Positions 6,420 through 15,920 are shown, counted from the stretch's first letter. The stretch: DNA of 28,867 nt from an uncultured Mediterraneibacter sp. (GCF_934330165.1 NZ_CAKRGI010000029.1:1-28867); one strand, 5' to 3'. Program-made: numbers and translations. The notes: generated by a model from the sequence alone, not told the origin.

Positions 6420-8904
6420 AAATCCGAATTATAAAGTAATCCGAAGGATGGCGTGGAGAAATTTGAAAGCGAATGGGAGAAAGACCATAACTCTGTTTCT
6501 TGCAGTACTCCTTTCCTCTTTTCTGATCTTTACAATATTTACGGTTGGAAATTCCTATTTCAAACTTCAGAAACTTCAGAATATCCGTATGTCAGGGGCT
6601 GATTTTGATGCGATCATGTATGGTGTGACAGAGGAACAAAGACAGATATGTGAAAATGCTCCAGAGATTATTCTGACCGGTACAATAGGGATCTGTGGAT
6701 GGGTAGAAAAGACAGAGAAAGATTCCACACCCAATGTGGGGCTGGTCTGGGCAGATGATGGATACTGGACACAGATGATGGAGTCGGTGAGAGAAAAGCT
6801 GGAAGGAAAATATCCGAAAGCTTTCAATGAAATCATGGTGACAAAAGAAGCTTTGAAAGAATGCGGTTATGAAGATCTGACAGTAGGTGATACACTTACT
6901 ATGTCCTATGGGACATATAGCGGGACTGCTACAGGGAGTTTCCGGATCAGTGGCATCTGGGACGGGTATGGACCAAAGAAGCAGTTTTATGTCTCAAAAG
7001 AATTTTACGATCAGTCAGGCTGGCAGCTTTCACAGTCTGCTTCGGGGCGTTATTTTATTGATTTTAAGCAAAAACTCATGACACAAAAAGAACAGAAAGC
7101 CTTTATCGAACGGATGGATCTGGGAAAGCAGCAGTCTCTCTTTTTCACTGAAGATCCTGGCACATCGTTACAGATCCTGGCAGGGCTGCTCGGGCTGAGT
7201 GCGGTTACGTGTTTGTGTGCGTATCTGCTTATTTATAATATCATGCATCTTTCAGTAGCAGGAAAAGTCCGTTATTATGGTCTGCTTCAGACCATTGGAA
7301 TGACAGAAACGCAGATCAAAAGAATGATGAAGGAGCAGATGCTGCTGCTCGGCCTTGCCGGAACGGGAACAGGATGTCTGCTGGGAGTGCTGGTATCCTT
7401 TTTCCTGATCCCTGTAGTGATAAAATCTCTGGGGATCAAAAGCAGCTATGTCGGTTCTGTTATGATCTGCTTTCATCCGGTTATTTTGATCGCAACGGTT
7501 CTGCTTGTCGGAACTACGATTTTCCTTGCAGCCAGAAAACCTGTAAAAATGGCTGCAAATATCTCTCCGATGGAGGCACTTGGTTATCGGGCAGCCGGAA
7601 AAGGCGGAAAGGCAGGAAGAAAAGGAAAAATAATACGGAGACTTTCGTGGGGACAGTTTACAAAAGACAAAAAGCGGACTGCTGTAGTAATCCTGTCGCT
7701 TGCCACCAGTTTATCGGTATATCTCTGCATTACGACAATGCTGGACAGTCAGGCAGCAAGAACAATCGTGTCGAATAGTATGGACACGGATCTGCTGATC
7801 AAAAATGATACGGCACTAAAAGAAAATGTGGCACAACGAAAAAATATTCTGGATGAATCTCTGATAAAATCAATCCGTGAGACAGACGGAGTTTCAAAAG
7901 TTCATTCTATGATATTTACAGAGATCACAGTTCCGTGGGAACCGGATTTCGCTGAAATGTGGATGGAAGAATTTTATGCAAAATGGATGAGTATTCCATA
8001 CAGTAAGGAAAAGGAAGAGTATCAGAATCATCCTGAAAAATTCAAGTCTTCCCTGATTGGAATTGGTGAAGCAGAATTTGATTATCTGAATAAAAGTCTT
8101 GAGCATCCAGTGAAGAAAGAAGAATTTCTTTCGGGAAAAGTATGTATTATTTACCGGAATGGACTGGATTTTACGGATGCTGAGCTTACAGGAAAAAAGG
8201 TGACCTGTACTCTGTATGGAGATCAGCAGATGACAAAAACTTTTACCATAAAAGGCATTACGGATGAAAGCTATTATATGGCAATTTTGGGATATCCGCC
8301 TACGATCATAACAAGTGATCGGGTAGTGCGGTCATTTGCAGATCAGTGCATTACATTAAAGACCAGTATCAAATACCAGAAAGAATATGACAGAAATACA
8401 GAGAAGAAGCTTCTGGCATTATTACAGGAAGATGAGAATGCGAACGATTTCTCCTGGGAATCAAAAATAGAAGAAGCAGACGAGATCAGAAAAGCACAGG
8501 GAAGTATGCCACAGTTAGGAATGGGAATTGTACTGATCCTGGCGTTGATCGGGATCATGAATTATATGAATAATTTTGTCGCAAATGTGCAGAACCGGAT
8601 GATATACCTTTCGGTGATGGAAAGCATTGGAATGACTCCGAAACAGCTTTTGGGAATGCTTATAAGGGAAGGACTCTTCTATGTATGTGGTGCATGGGCT
8701 GTTACATTGACAGCAGGAATGGGAGTAACTTATTTTCTCTATCAGTCAATGAATTACCGTGGAGTTGCGTTTTCAATTCCACTGATGCCGATCCTGCTGG
8801 CAGTGCTGGTAAGTTTTCTGACCGGTGTTTCAGTTCCTGTATTTACATGGATGGTTTTGGAAAAAAGTGGTACGGTTGTTGAGCGGATTAGAGGGATTAT
8901 TTAA
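6412..8904 (+). CDS. FtsX-type ABC transporter permease
   Basis: The start is the ATG at 6412 ([12 protein letters not shown]), with GGGAG just upstream and an 8-base overlap with the ATPase gene. The product is 830 residues. The layout suggests eight membrane helices: one near 27-46, a large external domain of about 200 residues, helices near 253-275, 310-335 and 355-375, one near 423-443, a second external domain of about 250 residues, and three helices near 701-815. The two FtsX blocks are marked by QTIGMTETQIKRMM and ESIGMTPKQLLGML. Duplicated external domains of this size are not the classic 10-helix BceB layout with one large loop. It is better described as a MacB/SalY-like permease, paired here with a dedicated two-component system. 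Confidence 0.88.
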   Translation: MLKNPNYKVIRRMAWRNLKANGRKTITLFLAVLLSSFLIFTIFTVGNSYFKLQKLQNIRMSGADFDAIMYGVTEEQRQICENAPEIILTGTIGICGWVEKTEKDSTPNVGLVWADDGYWTQMMESVREKLEGKYPKAFNEIMVTKEALKECGYEDLTVGDTLTMSYGTYSGTATGSFRISGIWDGYGPKKQFYVSKEFYDQSGWQLSQSASGRYFIDFKQKLMTQKEQKAFIERMDLGKQQSLFFTEDPGTSLQILAGLLGLSAVTCLCAYLLIYNIMHLSVAGKVRYYGLLQTIGMTETQIKRMMKEQMLLLGLAGTGTGCLLGVLVSFFLIPVVIKSLGIKSSYVGSVMICFHPVILIATVLLVGTTIFLAARKPVKMAANISPMEALGYRAAGKGGKAGRKGKIIRRLSWGQFTKDKKRTAVVILSLATSLSVYLCITTMLDSQAARTIVSNSMDTDLLIKNDTALKENVAQRKNILDESLIKSIRETDGVSKVHSMIFTEITVPWEPDFAEMWMEEFYAKWMSIPYSKEKEEYQNHPEKFKSSLIGIGEAEFDYLNKSLEHPVKKEEFLSGKVCIIYRNGLDFTDAELTGKKVTCTLYGDQQMTKTFTIKGITDESYYMAILGYPPTIITSDRVVRSFADQCITLKTSIKYQKEYDRNTEKKLLALLQEDENANDFSWESKIEEADEIRKAQGSMPQLGMGIVLILALIGIMNYMNNFVANVQNRMIYLSVMESIGMTPKQLLGMLIREGLFYVCGAWAVTLTAGMGVTYFLYQSMNYRGVAFSIPLMPILLAVLVSFLTGVSVPVFTWMVLEKSGTVVERIRGII

Positions 8905-8990
8905 GAAAAGTTTAACAAAACTTTACGGAATTGTTTAAAACCATCCCGTACACTGTACATCAGAAACAAAGAAAAGGAAGTGCAGATCTT

Positions 8991-9941
8991 ATGAAACTGA
9001 TCAGTATCATTGTTCCCTGCCTGAATGAGCAGGAAGTTATCCCGATTTTTTACAGAACCGTGACAGAAGTGTTGGACAGTCTGGAAAATGCAGAATACGA
9101 GCTTCTGTTCGTGGATGATGGCTCCGATGACCGGACTCTTAAGGTGTTAAAGGAACTGAAGAAAAAGGATAGAAGATGCCGGTATCTTTCTTTTACGCGA
9201 AACTTCGGGAAAGAAGCCGCTATTTATGCAGGACTCACCCATGCGAAAGGGGATTATGTAGGGCTGATGGATGTGGATCTGCAGGATCCGCCAAAGTTCC
9301 TTGGGGAAATGTACCGGACGCTGGAGACTGGTGAGTATGACTGTGTGGCAGCAAGGAGGACAGACCGGGCAGGGGAAAGACGGATCCGGTCATTTTTCTC
9401 TGCCATGTTTTATAAAGTGATCAACAAGATCTCTAAGATTGAATTTGTGGAAGGTGCCAGAGATTATCGGCTGATGACCCGGAAGATGAGAGATGCTGTG
9501 TTAAAGATGGGGGAATACAACCGTTTTTCCAAGGGATTGTTCAGCTGGGTAGGATTTCGGACGAAATGGCTTTCTTATCACAACGTAGAACGGGCGGCAG
9601 GGGAAACGAAATGGTCATTCGGGAAACTGCTCCGGTATTCGCTGGATGGTATCATGGGATTTTCCACACTTCCTTTGTCCCTGTCTTCCTACGGTGGAAT
9701 TTTTTTCTGTGGGGCTGCGTTTTTGACAATCTTGTTTTTGATTGTCAGGTATCTGATCTGGCACGACCCGGTGCAGGGCTGGACTACTCTGATGTGTGCT
9801 ATGCTTCTGATCAGTGGTGTGCAGCTTCTGTGCGTGGGGATTCTGGGGCAATATCTGGCCCGGATTTATCTGGAGGTGAAGAATCGGCCGGTCTATCTGC
9901 TAAAAGAGACGGATGAGGAGGAAACAGAGAATGAAGGATAG
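8991..9941 (+). CDS. Polyprenyl-phosphate glycosyltransferase (GtrB/CsbB-like, GT2)
   Basis: The ATG at 8991 starts MKLISIIVPCLNEQE, preceded by AAAAGGAAG; an in-frame codon at 8931 would add 20 unconserved residues. The product is 316 residues: an N-terminal GT2 domain with FVDDGSDD, DVDLQDPP (metal/nucleotide-sugar site), YRLMTR and GETKWSFGKLLRYSLDGIMG, then two C-terminal membrane helices (about 230-255 and 265-290). Members of this family move a sugar from a nucleotide sugar to undecaprenyl phosphate on the inner face of the membrane. The stop overlaps the start of the YfhO-type gene by 11 bases, so the two likely form one module in which this enzyme supplies the lipid-linked sugar. The sugar identity cannot be read from the sequence. 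Confidence 0.88.
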   Translation: MKLISIIVPCLNEQEVIPIFYRTVTEVLDSLENAEYELLFVDDGSDDRTLKVLKELKKKDRRCRYLSFTRNFGKEAAIYAGLTHAKGDYVGLMDVDLQDPPKFLGEMYRTLETGEYDCVAARRTDRAGERRIRSFFSAMFYKVINKISKIEFVEGARDYRLMTRKMRDAVLKMGEYNRFSKGLFSWVGFRTKWLSYHNVERAAGETKWSFGKLLRYSLDGIMGFSTLPLSLSSYGGIFFCGAAFLTILFLIVRYLIWHDPVQGWTTLMCAMLLISGVQLLCVGILGQYLARIYLEVKNRPVYLLKETDEEETENEG

Positions 9942-12690
9942 GGAATGGAAAATAAAAAAGCCCATGCTGTTTGCGGAAAAATACGGTATCCTGATATTTC
10001 CGCTGACTGCGGGGATTCTGTTCCTTCTACAGAATACGTCACATACCATCGCAGGATCGCAGATTGACTGGATCAGTCAGCACACAGTGCTGGCTGAATA
10101 TTTCCGACAGCGTTTTTACAGCACCCATGAATTTTTCCCTCAGTTTGCATCGGAACTGGGCGGAGGGCAGAATATTTACAATTTTGCTTACTACGGGCTT
10201 TACAGCCCGTTGGTTCTTTTGTCATATGCGTTCCCTTTTCTTTCCATGGAAGTGTGGTTTCAGATCATGGGAATCCTGACGCATACGGCAGACGGAGTGT
10301 TATGTTTCTTTTGGCTGAACCGCCATCTGAAGAAGCCGTACAGCATCTGTGGGGCAATGGTTTTGATGTGTTCTTCTGCTGTAGTGTACCATACCTACGC
10401 ACAGGTTATGTTTGTGGATTACCTGCCCTTTCTTCTGCTCATGCTGATCGGGGTGGATATTTGCCGGAAAACGAAGGGTAAGGTTTTGTTGATTATAGGG
10501 GCAATGGGTACAGTTCTGACCAGCTTCTACTTTGCACCTGCGGCGTTTACTGCAGTTGGAATTTATGTCCTGTGCGGTACAAAGATAGAAAGCACCGGAA
10601 AAGGAACGGGCAGGCTTAAGAGCGTTCTGCTTTTTCTCAAAGATTGTCTGTGGCAGCTCTTTCCTGTTTTTTACGGGATCGTGTTGTCTGCTTTTTATTT
10701 GTGTCCGGTGTTGTGTACGCTGGCTGGGGGAAGGAGCGGTGGGAAAGACATCCAGGCCGCAGATCTTTTTGTCCCGGATGTGACGGTTGGAAAATACCTG
10801 TATAAGCCTTATGGACTGGGCATGACGGCCATTGCCGTAATGGCGGTCTGCATGTGGATTATAAGAGGAAGAAAAATCGGAAAAGAACGGTGGAAACTGG
10901 CTCTTCTCCTGGCTGTGATCTTTCTCCTGCCAGTGTTCCCCTGGCTTTTAAATGGCGGGCTGTATGCAAGGAGCAAAGCCTTCCTGCCATTCCTGCCGTT
11001 GGTATGTTTCCTGACAGCAGCATTTTTCGAAACGCTGTCGGATCAGAATCAGATATTCTCCGGAAAAGAACTTCTTACTGGCTTTGTGGCGGCTGGGGCT
11101 GTGCTGCTTTATGGAACTGTTGGATCCTCCGGGGAAGAACAGTCTCTTTTGGTCTTAGATCTGGTGATGATCGGTGTCGGTCTGCTTTTTACTGGTACCG
11201 GATTGAGTTCCCTTTTTGGGAAAAGAGGGAGGCAGGTAAAGAGTAAGTGGTTGGATCGACCGGGTGGACTGACAGCAATCCTGACGTTGATGATGGTACT
11301 GGCAGTCAGTATAGGAACTGCAGTACTATCCCGGGATACCCATACCGAAAGGGCGTTGATCCAGGAACTTCATGATCCTGGCGTGCGTATAGCGGCGGAA
11401 ACGATCCTGTCAGAGGAATCTTATGCTGTCCGTATGGAAGTGCGGGGCGACAGGGAGTATGAGAAGGCAAATCAGAATCGGATTCTGACAGCCGGACAGA
11501 ATCTCACCACCTGTTATTCTTCCGTAGAAAACCCATGGTATACAAGGTTTCGTCAGGCAATCGGTCTTGAGAAGTCCACCCGGAACCGGCTGATGCTGGA
11601 TGCACAGAGAAATCCGCTGTTCCTTCGGTTTATGGGTGTGAAATATCTGATCGGCGGTGACTGTCCGGAAAGCTGGACAGAAGTTCCCTTGTCCGGGGAT
11701 GCAGAAAATCAGAAAGAGAAAGTATCAGCAGGCAGTCAGCCGCGGGTATACCGTCAGGAGAAGGCGACACCTCTGTTTTATTTGACGGATCAGACGATGG
11801 GGGAGAAAGCATTTCAGAATCTGACATGGCAGGAGAAACAGATCGGCCTGCTGGAGTATGCCATTGTGCCTGAGCAGAAGGAGAGCAGCCAGGAGAAAGC
11901 CGGAATGGAAAACGCAGGAAAGGATGCAGAAGATTCTCTCTCAGAATGTGGTGTTACATTTGCCGGAACAGAAAGTTCGGACAAGACGGTCAGTTACACG
12001 GAAGCCGGGAAACTCCGGATCCGATTGAAAAAGGCGGCTGCAGGTAAAATTTTCATGGAGAGGGAAACTCAGAAAGGGGAATATCTGTTTCTTTCTTTCC
12101 AGGTGAAAAACAACCAGTCTGGAAAAGATGTAAGTGTGACGGTAAATGGGACAAAGAACAAGCTGAGCAGTATTCACACAGATTATGCAACCGGGGACGA
12201 TACATTTCACTATGTATTTGCCCTGCCGGAAGGGACGAGGGAACTATCGGTTATCTATGGCTCAGGAGATTATGAACTGGAAGACATCTCCTGTCTGACC
12301 GGATCTGTGGATGAGAACAGAAACCGGAGTCTGTATCAGAATCCGGTACAGTTGACGCAGAGCAGCTCTGGCAATGGCTATGAAGGACTGGTACAGGCAG
12401 ATGATTCCGGGTGGCTGGTCACATCCTTACCCTATGATGAGAACTTTCACATAACCGTGGATGGAAAAGAGATACAGCCGGAAAGGGTAAATACTGCTTT
12501 TCTCGGTGTGTGCATCCAGGAGGGAAACCATCAGGTGAAGATCTGGTATGAGTCTGCCGGAAGTCAGGCAGGACTGCTCTTAAGTGGTGTGGCAGTTGTA
12601 GTGGGAGGTATCGGTATATTTCTGAGAATACTTCTGAGAACAACCGGACAAAGGAGAAAAGCACGACAGGAATTAATTAGGAAAAAGTGA
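9931..12690 (+). CDS. YfhO-family membrane glycosyltransferase (GT-C fold)
   Basis: This encodes 919 residues from the ATG at 9931 (MKDREWKIKK) behind GAGGAGG. Many membrane helices lie in the N-terminal half. The first external loop carries GSQIDWISQH, where the Asp is a candidate catalytic residue. A large external C-terminal region (about 480-880) follows, with the family's closing segment LPYDENFHITVDGKE and a final helix near 885-905. In Bacillus, YfhO acts with CsbB to put GlcNAc on lipoteichoic acid. The adjacent GT2 gene is the CsbB counterpart, so a similar surface-polymer decoration is inferred. No GtcA-like flippase is encoded next door. The external region contains an extended Lys/Glu-rich stretch near 650-680 that looks like an insertion. 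Confidence 0.85.
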   Translation: MKDREWKIKKPMLFAEKYGILIFPLTAGILFLLQNTSHTIAGSQIDWISQHTVLAEYFRQRFYSTHEFFPQFASELGGGQNIYNFAYYGLYSPLVLLSYAFPFLSMEVWFQIMGILTHTADGVLCFFWLNRHLKKPYSICGAMVLMCSSAVVYHTYAQVMFVDYLPFLLLMLIGVDICRKTKGKVLLIIGAMGTVLTSFYFAPAAFTAVGIYVLCGTKIESTGKGTGRLKSVLLFLKDCLWQLFPVFYGIVLSAFYLCPVLCTLAGGRSGGKDIQAADLFVPDVTVGKYLYKPYGLGMTAIAVMAVCMWIIRGRKIGKERWKLALLLAVIFLLPVFPWLLNGGLYARSKAFLPFLPLVCFLTAAFFETLSDQNQIFSGKELLTGFVAAGAVLLYGTVGSSGEEQSLLVLDLVMIGVGLLFTGTGLSSLFGKRGRQVKSKWLDRPGGLTAILTLMMVLAVSIGTAVLSRDTHTERALIQELHDPGVRIAAETILSEESYAVRMEVRGDREYEKANQNRILTAGQNLTTCYSSVENPWYTRFRQAIGLEKSTRNRLMLDAQRNPLFLRFMGVKYLIGGDCPESWTEVPLSGDAENQKEKVSAGSQPRVYRQEKATPLFYLTDQTMGEKAFQNLTWQEKQIGLLEYAIVPEQKESSQEKAGMENAGKDAEDSLSECGVTFAGTESSDKTVSYTEAGKLRIRLKKAAAGKIFMERETQKGEYLFLSFQVKNNQSGKDVSVTVNGTKNKLSSIHTDYATGDDTFHYVFALPEGTRELSVIYGSGDYELEDISCLTGSVDENRNRSLYQNPVQLTQSSSGNGYEGLVQADDSGWLVTSLPYDENFHITVDGKEIQPERVNTAFLGVCIQEGNHQVKIWYESAGSQAGLLLSGVAVVVGGIGIFLRILLRTTGQRRKARQELIRKK

Positions 12691-12708
12691 CTATTCTTCC
12701 CTGAATTA

Positions 12709-12717
12709 TGTTATAAT
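12709..12717 (+). promoter_or_regulatory. Extended -10 promoter of the aminotransferase gene
   Basis: TG-T-TATAAT (12709-12717) is a perfect extended -10 element. No good -35 is present at 17 bases, which extended -10 promoters tolerate. It lies about 20 bases after the YfhO-type stop codon and separates the two transcription units. Confidence 0.65.
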
Positions 12718-12764
12718 GAAGCCTATGGCTATGTGAATTGAATAAATACCTGGGAGGAATGAAT

Positions 12765-13940
12765 GTGAGTAAGATACAGTTTTCGGAGATGGTGAATGGA
12801 TTTAAGACCGGGATTTTTGCCACGCTGAATGAAAAAAAAGAGGAACTGATCAAAGAGGGAAGAAAAGTGTATAATCTTTCTGTGGGGACACCGGATTTCA
12901 AGCCGGCTCCGCACGTAATGAAAGCAATGCAGGACGCCTGTAAAGATCCTGAGAATTATAAGTATGCACTGGCGGATCTCCCTGAGCTTCTGAAGGCGGT
13001 TCAGTATCGTTATGAAAAGAGATTCGGAGTCAGAGTAGAGACCGATGAGATCATGTCGGTGTACGGATCACAGGAGTGTATGGCACATATTGGTATGGTG
13101 TTCTGCAATCCGGGAGATACGATCCTTGTGCCGAATCCAGGATATCCGATGTTTGAGATGAGCGGGATCATGGCGAAGGCGAATCTGGAGTATTATACGA
13201 TCAAAGAAGAAAATGGATATCTGCCGGATTTGGATCGTATTCCTGAAGAGACGTTGAAGCGTGCAAAGTATATGATCGTTTCTTATCCGCTGAATCCGGT
13301 CTGCGTCTGTGCACCGGATGAGTTTTATCCGAAACTGATCGATTTTGCAAAAAAGAACGAGATCGTGATACTTCATGATAATGCGTATTCTGATATTATT
13401 TATACAAGAAAGCAGGGCAGATCCTTTTTATCATTTGAAGGGGCGAAAGAAGTCGGAGTAGAATTTTATTCCTTATCCAAGTCTTATAATCTGACAGGAG
13501 CAAGGATTTCTTTCGTTGTAGGAAACCGGGAGATCATTGAGAAATTCCGTACACTCCGCTCTCAGATCGATTATGGCATTTTCCTGCCGATCCAGTATGC
13601 GGCGATCGCAGCACTGACCGGACCGGATGATTTTATTGAAGAACAGCGGCAGCAGTACGAGGCAAGAAACCGTGCATTATGTGGCGGTCTTAGAAAGATT
13701 GGATGGAATGTGCCGGACAGCCAGGGAACGATGTTCGTATGGGCGAAGATCCCGGAGGGATATGAATCTTCAGCCGATTTTTGTATCAGACTGATGGAGC
13801 GTACCGGAGTGATCGTGACACCGGGAAGTGCCTTCGGAAGTGAAGGCGAGGGCTATGTGAGAATGGCACTGGTTGTGGACGAGCAGATGATCGCTGAGAT
13901 CATCCGGGTGCTGGATGAGTCGGGGATTTTTAAAGACTGA
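12765..13940 (+). CDS. PLP-dependent aminotransferase, class I/II
   Basis: A GTG start at 12765 gives 391 residues and correct spacing from GGGAGG (12752-12757); the in-frame ATG at 12759 is only one base from that site and is less likely. Fold-type I features are visible: the YKYALADLPELL N-terminal segment, the cofactor-stacking region YGSQECMAH, NPGYPMF, DNAYSDIIY (Asp/Tyr of the PLP site), and the Schiff-base lysine about 239 in YSLSKSYNLTGAR. The overall pattern is closest to the LL-diaminopimelate/alanine aminotransferase-like group. The usual NPTG motif is replaced by NPVCVCA. The substrate is uncertain; amino-acid transamination in the cytoplasm is the safe call. Confidence 0.88.
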   Translation: MSKIQFSEMVNGFKTGIFATLNEKKEELIKEGRKVYNLSVGTPDFKPAPHVMKAMQDACKDPENYKYALADLPELLKAVQYRYEKRFGVRVETDEIMSVYGSQECMAHIGMVFCNPGDTILVPNPGYPMFEMSGIMAKANLEYYTIKEENGYLPDLDRIPEETLKRAKYMIVSYPLNPVCVCAPDEFYPKLIDFAKKNEIVILHDNAYSDIIYTRKQGRSFLSFEGAKEVGVEFYSLSKSYNLTGARISFVVGNREIIEKFRTLRSQIDYGIFLPIQYAAIAALTGPDDFIEEQRQQYEARNRALCGGLRKIGWNVPDSQGTMFVWAKIPEGYESSADFCIRLMERTGVIVTPGSAFGSEGEGYVRMALVVDEQMIAEIIRVLDESGIFKD

Positions 13941-13970
13941 CTGTGGAAAGAAGAATAAGGGAGAGAGCAG

Positions 13971-14483
13971 ATGAATAGAATTGCAAAATTTGAAAAAGTG
14001 AGTGTCGGGCAGTTTACTGCGGCATGGAAAGATACATTTCAGGAACGGTCCGAAGAAAAGATCCGTGAGATTTATGAGACATTAAAATTGCCGCAGCGTG
14101 CAACAGCCGGAAGTGCGGGATATGATTTCTTTGCACCGGTGGATCTGGTTCTTGCACCGGGAGAGACGATCAAGATTCCTACAGGAGTGCGTGTATGGAT
14201 GGAGCAGGACTGGGTACTGAAATGTTATCCGAGAAGCGGTCTTGGATTCAAGTACAGATTACAGTTGAACAATACCGTCGGAATTATTGACAGTGACTAT
14301 TATAATTCTGACAATGAGGGTCATATTTTTGCGAAACTGACCAATGACTCCAACGAAGATAAGACTGTAACGGTGCATGCCGGTGAAGGATTTATGCAGG
14401 GGATTTTTGTACAGTATGGTATTACTGTAGATGATGAAGCATCGGCTGTCAGAAATGGCGGATTCGGAAGTACGACAAAGTAG
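13971..14483 (+). CDS. dut: dUTP diphosphatase (trimeric dUTPase family)
   Basis: This encodes 170 residues behind GGGAGAGAG. Family motifs appear in order: motif 1 AGYDFFA (about 49-55), motif 2 PRSGLGFK (87-94), motif 3 NTVGIIDSDYY (101-111, with catalytic Asp107/Asp109), and the C-terminal Phe motif NGGFGSTTK. It would hydrolyse dUTP to dUMP, protecting DNA from uracil and feeding dTMP synthesis. The protein carries about 40 extra N-terminal residues before motif 1 compared with compact bacterial dUTPases. Motif 3 has YYN after DSD where the usual form has YRG. It could also accept dCTP-like substrates, but the motif set favours dUTPase. Confidence 0.88.
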   Translation: MNRIAKFEKVSVGQFTAAWKDTFQERSEEKIREIYETLKLPQRATAGSAGYDFFAPVDLVLAPGETIKIPTGVRVWMEQDWVLKCYPRSGLGFKYRLQLNNTVGIIDSDYYNSDNEGHIFAKLTNDSNEDKTVTVHAGEGFMQGIFVQYGITVDDEASAVRNGGFGSTTK

Positions 14484-14552
14484 TATATTTGGAAGAAAAA
14501 TGGTAAATCTAATCCTTGAGAATCATGTAGATAAGAAAAGAGGATCGGATTT

Positions 14553-15920
14553 ATGATAAAAAAAGATGAGAAAAAAATAAGCAGTTCTTTTGAAGAAAAT
14601 ATTGCTTATATGGATCAGGTGCTTCCTGTAAAAGAAAGCTTTGATATGATCAAGCGGGAGATGGAGATCGGCGGGAGAAAGAGTTTTTTTTATTTTATTG
14701 ACGGATTTGTGAAGGACGAAGCGATGCTGAAGCTGATGGATTCGTTCCTGTCGGTCACAGAAGAGGATATGCCGGAAGATGCACAGGCATTTTCGGTGAA
14801 AGAAGTACCTTATGTTGAAGTGGAAGTTCTGACAGACTTTGATCAGGTAATGAGAAATGTTCTGTCGGGGACTTCCTGTCTTTTTATTGAAGGATATGAA
14901 GGCTGCCTTTGCATCGACTGCCGGACCTATCCTGCGAGAAGTGTGGATGAACCGGATAAAGACAAGTCTTTGCGAGGATCAAGAGACGGATTTGTAGAGA
15001 CGATCGTATTTAATACCGCATTGATGAGAAGAAGAATCCGTGATCCACATCTGGTGATGGAGATGACGGAGGCAGGGCAGGCATCGAGAACAGATATTGC
15101 TGTCTGCTATATGTCAGACCGGGTGGACAGGGAGCTTCTGAAAAATCTGAAAAGCCGGATTGAAAGTCTGGAGGTAGGCGATCTGAGAATGAACCAGCAG
15201 AGTCTTGCAGAAGCACTCTTTAAAAGAAAATGGTTCAACCCGTTTCCTAAATTTAAATATACAGAACGGCCGGATACGGCAGCGGCGTGTCTGCTGGAAG
15301 GAAAAGTGGTAGTACTGGTTGATAATTCGCCATCCGCACTGATTCTGCCAACCTCGATCCTGGATATGATTGAGGAGGCGAATGACTATTATTTTCCGAC
15401 GATCACAGGTGTGTATCTGAAGGTGTCAAGGACGCTGATTACGATCGCAACAGTCTTTTTTACACCGCTTTATCTGCTGTTTATGCAGAATCTGAGGTGG
15501 CTGCCGTCAATCTTTTCCTTTGTAGTCGTACAGGATCAGGTGAATATTCCACTGATCTGGCAGTTTCTCTTGCTGGAACTCTCGATTGACGGTCTGCGGC
15601 TTGCGGCAATGAATACGCCGACGATGCTGAGTACACCGCTCAGTGTGATCGCAGGTATCGTTATGGGAGAATTTTCAGTAGAATCGGGCTGGTTTAATTC
15701 AGAAGTTATGCTGTATATGGCTTTTGTGGCAGTGGCAAATTATACCCAGCCTAATTTTGAACTGGGCTATGCATTAAAGTTCATGCGGCTGATGCTGCTG
15801 GTTCTGACAGCCTGGCTGAATCTGTGGGGATTTATCATAGGATGTATTCTGGTACTTTGTTTCTTGATCTTCAATAAAACTTTATCAGGGAGAAGTTATC
15901 TGAATGTAAAGTTGAATTAA
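14553..15920 (+). CDS. GerA-family spore germination protein (SpoVAF-like candidate)
   Basis: This encodes 455 residues with a soluble N-terminal half (FEENIAYMDQVLP, then FIDGFVKDEAMLKLM) and a membrane-embedded C-terminal half. Signature stretches of the GerA family are visible: EGYEGCLCIDCRTYPARSV, QASRTDIAVCYM, ALVLVDNSPSALILPT-like sequence (here VVVLVDNSPSALILPTSI), and the NIPLIWQFLLLELSIDGLRLA helix region. About four or five membrane helices lie between residues 290 and 440. Full germinant receptors are encoded with B and C subunits, which are absent here. A stand-alone GerA-type gene is more like spoVAF, whose product sits with the SpoVA channel. It would be expected in the spore inner membrane under forespore control; no sigma-G promoter was identified with confidence. 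Confidence 0.82.
   Translation: MIKKDEKKISSSFEENIAYMDQVLPVKESFDMIKREMEIGGRKSFFYFIDGFVKDEAMLKLMDSFLSVTEEDMPEDAQAFSVKEVPYVEVEVLTDFDQVMRNVLSGTSCLFIEGYEGCLCIDCRTYPARSVDEPDKDKSLRGSRDGFVETIVFNTALMRRRIRDPHLVMEMTEAGQASRTDIAVCYMSDRVDRELLKNLKSRIESLEVGDLRMNQQSLAEALFKRKWFNPFPKFKYTERPDTAAACLLEGKVVVLVDNSPSALILPTSILDMIEEANDYYFPTITGVYLKVSRTLITIATVFFTPLYLLFMQNLRWLPSIFSFVVVQDQVNIPLIWQFLLLELSIDGLRLAAMNTPTMLSTPLSVIAGIVMGEFSVESGWFNSEVMLYMAFVAVANYTQPNFELGYALKFMRLMLLVLTAWLNLWGFIIGCILVLCFLIFNKTLSGRSYLNVKLN

Noticed and set aside
8905..8990. Possible terminator GTTTAACAAAAC / TTGTTTAAAAC between the permease and GT2 genes
   Set aside because: The pairing is imperfect and A/T only, with no T tail; I could not support a terminator or a clear promoter.
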